Below, in pieces: positions 6,904 through 9,560 of a DNA stretch of 9,560 nucleotides; within the stretch, counting starts at the first letter, position 1; each line of letters opens with the position of its first letter. The translations under genes and the position numbers were made by a program. The stretch spans positions 1-9,560 of the forward strand of contig JALQUY010000062.1 of NCBI GenBank assembly GCA_023260615.1, in the 5' to 3' direction. Source of the DNA: Schleiferiaceae bacterium. GTDB taxonomy: Bacteria; Bacteroidota; Bacteroidia; Flavobacteriales; Schleiferiaceae. The notes under the pieces were generated by a model that saw only the letters and a list, made by a program, of their open reading frames with translations, searched no databases and was not told the DNA's origin.

Positions 6904-7899
6904 ATGCGCGGACCTATCTCGCAATTCATTGATTCTCATTACAAGCACTTCAACGCTGCGGCTCTTATGGACGCAGCAAAAGGCTACGAGGCCCATTTGA
7001 CGGCCGGCGGCAAAATGATGGTCACCTTAGCAGGTGCGATGTCAACTGCTGAGCTGGGCCGATCCTTGGCAGAAATGATACGTCAAGGCAAAATCGATAT
7101 CATCTCCTGTACTGGAGCAAACCTCGAAGAGGACCTCATGAATTTGGTGGCGCATAGCCATTACAAGCGCGTCCCCAATTACCGCGATTTGACACCACAG
7201 GACGAGCGTGAGCTCTTAGATGCTGGGTTAAACCGGGTAACCGACACGTGTATCCCCGAAGAAGAGGCCTTCCGCAAACTTCAGCACCACATCCATGGAT
7301 GTTGGTCGCGCGCTGAAGCTAAGGGTGAGCGTTACTTCCCTCATGAGTACATGTACCAAATGATTCGCCTTCCAGAATTTGCTGCGGAGTACGATGAGGC
7401 CGTGGACCCCGCGAACTCATGGATGTTGGCCGCTGCAGAGCGTAACCTACCCATCATCGTACCAGGGTGGGAAGACAGCACCATGGGCAACATTTTTGCG
7501 AGTTACTGCATCAAAAATGAGCTTCAAGCGAGCACCATGAAGTCGGGTATTGAATACATGGCCTATCTCGCAGATTGGTACGTAAAGAACTGCCGCAATC
7601 CACAGAATCCAGAAGCCCCGAGCGTGGGATTCTTTCAGATTGGTGGTGGCATAGCGGGCGACTTCCCAATTTGTGTAGTTCCCATGCTCTACCAGGACAT
7701 GGAAATGGAGGATATCCCTTTCTGGGGCTACTTCTGCCAGATCTCGGATTCGACTACTTCGTATGGTTCGTATTCGGGTGCTGTACCCAACGAAAAGATC
7801 ACTTGGGGTAAGTTGGATGCGGATACGCCAAAATTTATTGTGGAGTCTGACGCAACTATCGTCGCTCCGCTTATTTTCGCTTGGGTACTCAAATGGTAA
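6904..7899 (+). CDS. Deoxyhypusine-synthase-family protein, probable polyamine (homospermidine-type) synthase
   Basis: This 331-residue protein has the NAD-dependent deoxyhypusine synthase fold, which transfers a 4-aminobutyl group from spermidine to a lysine or amine. Conserved pieces are CTGANLEEDL (residues 69-78), GWEDSTMGN (188-196), IGGGIAGDFP (246-255), the GSYSGAVPNE segment (288-297) and ITWGKLDAD (299-307). Lys303 aligns with the catalytic lysine of true DHS (WGK). However, the GGGLPKHH motif carrying an active-site His in eukaryotic DHS is GGGIAGDF here. Bacteria lack eIF5A, so protein modification is unlikely. Family knowledge suggests a polyamine product such as homospermidine, or another amine built downstream of agmatine or putrescine. 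It follows speA by 50 bases with no promoter box, and a small acidic-tail gene starts 7 bases after its stop, so the three are probably co-transcribed. No Shine-Dalgarno is visible. Family is secure; the reaction is inferred. Confidence 0.88.
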   Translation: MRGPISQFIDSHYKHFNAAALMDAAKGYEAHLTAGGKMMVTLAGAMSTAELGRSLAEMIRQGKIDIISCTGANLEEDLMNLVAHSHYKRVPNYRDLTPQDERELLDAGLNRVTDTCIPEEEAFRKLQHHIHGCWSRAEAKGERYFPHEYMYQMIRLPEFAAEYDEAVDPANSWMLAAAERNLPIIVPGWEDSTMGNIFASYCIKNELQASTMKSGIEYMAYLADWYVKNCRNPQNPEAPSVGFFQIGGGIAGDFPICVVPMLYQDMEMEDIPFWGYFCQISDSTTSYGSYSGAVPNEKITWGKLDADTPKFIVESDATIVAPLIFAWVLKW

Positions 7900-7906
7900 A
7901 GTGACC

Positions 7907-8206
7907 ATGGAAAAGCAGCGTTTAATCGTTGATTATAAAAACATTACTGCAGAGCAGCTGCAGATTCTCACGGACAAATACCCCGAGGGATTTGATCCAG
8001 ATGACATGATTGTTTACAAAAACAGTGAAGGAAAGACCGTCCGAACCATCCCTTTGGAGACGGAAACCACCAAATACTTGTTTAAAATCTCGGTCGAACT
8101 TGAACGCAAAGCAGCTGCTTTCTTGGAGGACGATGACGACCAAGACGATGTAAGCGATGATGATGCAGCACCCGATGCGGAGGCTGTTGAAGAAGACGAG
8201 GACTAA
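7907..8206 (+). CDS. Small protein with very acidic C-terminal tail, unknown function
   Basis: This 99-residue protein has no domain that I can name with confidence. Residues 1-70 look like a small compact domain with alternating strands and helices (RLIVDYKNITAEQLQILTDK, then YPEGFDPDDMIVYKNSEGK, then TKYLFKISVELERKAAAFL). Residues 74-99 are a disordered tail with 17 Asp/Glu out of 26. From memory, unverified, similar small proteins are common in Bacteroidota and are sometimes mislabelled DNA primase; nothing here supports primase activity. ATG 7907 is chosen; GTG 7901 would add only two residues, and the longer open frame upstream runs inside the preceding gene. The 7-base gap from the DHS-like stop indicates co-transcription. 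Its TAA (8204-8206) overlaps the dprA stop (8203-8205). Normal codon usage and placement make it a real gene. Confidence 0.8.
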   Translation: MEKQRLIVDYKNITAEQLQILTDKYPEGFDPDDMIVYKNSEGKTVRTIPLETETTKYLFKISVELERKAAAFLEDDDDQDDVSDDDAAPDAEAVEEDED

Positions 8207-9273
8207 GCCATAGGGCCGTCTCTGGCATACCATCCGTGCGTGGCACGGATGTCGCCCACCCACATCATTTCCGCTAATGCATGCAAGCACTTTTCGGGAC
8301 CTAAATGGGTATGCTCCGAGATCGCGCCTAAACGCATAGGCCCTTCGGCAAGCACATTCCAGATTTTTTGGTGAGTTTCTGGCCAATTGGGTATTGCGTC
8401 AAGCTTTTGCGGTTCTGACCACCCCAAATCTTCTGCAATGTGCTGTGGATGGAGAATTAGGTGTGCTACTTGACGCCTAAGAAGGTCCAAACACCCCTGG
8501 CTTCGTATATCCTGTAAGCGCCCAGGGACGGCATATACCCCCCTGTCGTATTGATACGCTAGATGGGCCGTGATACCAGCTCCAGACTTAATCGCTGCCT
8601 CAATCACCAAGGTGCCTTGGGTGAGCCCGGCTATAATTCGGTTTCTACGTGGATAGGCGCCTGGCGTTGGTGCCGTGCCCATAGGCCATTCACTGAACCA
8701 GGCTCCCCCTGCTCCCAAGATCTGCTCTGCCAAGAATTGATTTTCCTTTGGATGAATAGTGTGCAGACCATGAGCAAGCACGGCCCATGTAGGGAGCCCA
8801 AGGTGCAAGGCACTTCGATGGGCCTGGGCGTCAATTCCCCGAGCTAATCCACTCACAACGGTACAACCATAGGGGGCAAGACCCTCAACAAGCGCACGCG
8901 TAGTATCCATGCCCATGGGTGTAGGGTCGCGCGTACCCACTACGGCTATTCGCCGCGCATCGGAAGGGCAATAGGTGCCCTTAATAAAGAGGATAACGGG
9001 AGCGTCTGGTATGTTTCGCAAAGCCTCCGGATAGCTAGGGTGGAACACACTCAAACTTTGAATATTGCTTGCTTCGTGCCGTTCTAACGTTTTACTCGCT
9101 TCTTGCTGAAGCTCGCGCCAGAGAGAAGGGCTTGGCCAATTAGGAGGTGCATTTTCTGGGGTTTCTTTGAACAAGGCCTCTGCATCGGGGTAGGTCTCCA
9201 TAATGGCGCGAGCTCGTTTGGGCCCAATCCCATGAGCCAGCTGCAAGGTCAATGCGTAATGTTCTTGATTCAT
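8203..9273 (-). CDS. dprA: DNA-processing protein DprA (Smf)
   Basis: This 356-residue protein binds incoming single-stranded DNA and loads RecA during natural transformation; it is also widespread in bacteria not known to be competent. Domain order is typical: an N-terminal helix-hairpin-helix/SAM-like part (LQLAHGIGPKRARAIMETY, residues 10-28), the Rossmann-like core from about 75 to 285, and a C-terminal winged helix (about 300-352). Core motifs are IAVVGTRDPTPMG (109-121), VVSGLARGIDAQAHR (139-153), AYPRRNRIIAGLTQGTLVIEAA (206-227), KSGAGITA (229-236) and VYAVPG (246-251). KSGAGITA replaces the usual GSGSLITA and HGLHTIHPKEN replaces the GLdxiYPxEN form, both mild variants. I chose ATG 9273 because it opens directly into the HhH region; a longer frame to 9357 would run into the intergenic repeats. 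It converges with the speA operon with a 4-base stop overlap. Identification is secure. Confidence 0.95.
   Translation of the reverse strand: MNQEHYALTLQLAHGIGPKRARAIMETYPDAEALFKETPENAPPNWPSPSLWRELQQEASKTLERHEASNIQSLSVFHPSYPEALRNIPDAPVILFIKGTYCPSDARRIAVVGTRDPTPMGMDTTRALVEGLAPYGCTVVSGLARGIDAQAHRSALHLGLPTWAVLAHGLHTIHPKENQFLAEQILGAGGAWFSEWPMGTAPTPGAYPRRNRIIAGLTQGTLVIEAAIKSGAGITAHLAYQYDRGVYAVPGRLQDIRSQGCLDLLRRQVAHLILHPQHIAEDLGWSEPQKLDAIPNWPETHQKIWNVLAEGPMRLGAISEHTHLGPEKCLHALAEMMWVGDIRATHGWYARDGPMA
8231..8251. terminator. Strong hairpin just past the speA operon, inside dprA
   Basis: CATCCGTGC (8231-8239) and GCACGGATG (8243-8251) are perfect 9-base complements around a GTG loop. GGC (8224-8226) and GCC (8254-8256) can add three pairs across a small internal loop. 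It begins 25 bases after the stop of the acidic-tail gene and is a plausible 3' end or RNA-protecting structure for the plus-strand operon. There is no T-run on either strand. The same bases encode residues near 341-349 of DprA. Confidence 0.45.
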
Positions 9274-9336
9274 GGGGTCAATTTGCGACCCTAAATCGGT
9301 GCTAGTCGTCTTCTCGGCGGTGCAAACGGGTACAGC

Positions 9337-9413
9337 AGCTAGGTGGCTAGAGAGCACGCGCTTCGCGCAAATTAGCTAGAGGGCTAGGTAGCTAGAAAGC
9401 TCGCGCTTCGCGC
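9337..9413. repeat. Two 32-base direct repeats with GCGC-TTC-GCGC hairpin, 45 bases apart
   Basis: Copies at 9337-9368 and 9382-9413 match at 28 of 32 positions. Each is four 8-base units: a CTAG unit (AGCTAGGT or GGCTAGGT), a second CTAG unit (GGCTAGAG or AGCTAGAA), AGCACGCG or AGCTCGCG, then CTTCGCGC. Each copy contains a small stem GCGC-TTC-GCGC (9358-9368, 9403-9413). The linker also holds a CTAG unit, AGCTAGAG (9374-9381). The GCGCTTCGC core is shared with the hairpin at the typA stop. The block lies upstream of dprA, about 64 bases from its start. Confidence 0.85.
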
Positions 9414-9424
9414 TGTAGCCTTTT

Positions 9425-9456
9425 CGCTTAAACGTTTAAACTCTTTTACCCTTAAA
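9425..9456. repeat. Degenerate 8-base-period CCCTTAAA-like repeat with 12-base palindrome
   Basis: Four units follow each other: CGCTTAAA, CGTTTAAA, CTCTTTTA, CCCTTAAA. The first two form the perfect palindrome TTAAACGTTTAA (9428-9439). The unit is the same as CCCTTAAA at 1675-1690 in the typA/antiporter gap. The following stretch, 9457-9505, shows nothing recognisable beyond GC-rich sequence. Confidence 0.7.
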
Positions 9457-9510
9457 CTGTGTGGTGGACCTTCGCTGCGCGCGGGGACTTTCCGTTGTTT
9501 TGCCAAGCTC

Positions 9511-9560
9511 TAGCTCTCTAGCTCTCTAGCTCTCTAGCTCTCTAGCTCTCTAGCTCTCTA
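9511..9560. repeat. Perfect TAGCTCTC tandem array (6.25 copies, runs off the window)
   Basis: Bases 9511-9560 are six exact copies of TAGCTCTC plus TA, with a partial unit AGCTC at 9506-9510 before it. The array continues past the right edge, so its length is unknown. Each unit contains CTAG and AGCT. GCTAGAGAGC at 9346-9355 is the reverse complement of the array sequence, so array-type sequence occurs in both orientations around 9413-9505. No coding potential is apparent. Confidence 0.95.

Noticed and set aside
7447..7908. 153-residue frame antisense to the DHS-like gene
   Set aside because: It is a shadow of a well-conserved gene, with no recognisable domain.
9274..9357. Longer DprA start at 9357
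   Set aside because: The extra 28 residues come largely from intergenic and repeat sequence, and the HhH domain starts right after the Met at 9273.
9337..9560. CRISPR array
   Set aside because: Repeats are short-period and contiguous, with no unique spacers of regular length and no cas genes.

Overview
The window looks like ordinary chromosome from a member of the Bacteroidota, probably the Flavobacteriales side of the phylum. This is an inference from three things. Good Shine-Dalgarno sequences are absent before every start. Two exact matches to the Bacteroidota -7 promoter box TAnnTTTG sit just upstream of typA and speA. The window also carries the short (about 467-residue) arginine decarboxylase next to a deoxyhypusine-synthase-like gene, a pairing I associate with this phylum. 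Base composition is close to even, and no gene stands out as foreign.

Layout. The left edge holds the last 96 residues of a plus-strand PD40/TolB-like beta-propeller protein. It converges on a minus-strand block read right to left: a SulP anion transporter (to 3576), the ribosome-associated GTPase TypA/BipA (to 1716) and a CPA-type cation/proton antiporter (to 288). From a 356-base divergent intergenic region (5094-5449) a plus-strand set starts: speA (arginine decarboxylase), a deoxyhypusine-synthase-family gene, and a 99-codon gene with a very acidic tail. This set converges on minus-strand dprA (to 8203). Beyond dprA, 9274-9560 holds no gene I can support and is mostly short-period repeats.

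How the genes work together. speA and the deoxyhypusine-synthase-like gene form a plausible polyamine operon: agmatine production followed by aminobutyl-transfer chemistry. No agmatinase gene lies inside the window. TypA, SulP and the antiporter share a strand, but typA has its own promoter-like box, so they need not be one operon. DprA (DNA uptake and recombination) is unrelated to its neighbours.

Non-coding structure is the most unusual part. Both convergent gene pairs end in overlapping stop codons, with a hairpin just inside the partner gene. The sulP/speA gap carries three inverted repeats. Two intergenic areas (1613-1717 and 9337-9560) are built from degenerate units that keep an 8-base period and share a GCGCTTCGC element, ending in a perfect TAGCTCTC array that runs off the right edge. 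I see no mobile element, CRISPR array, tRNA or rRNA, and no convincing new multi-gene system.
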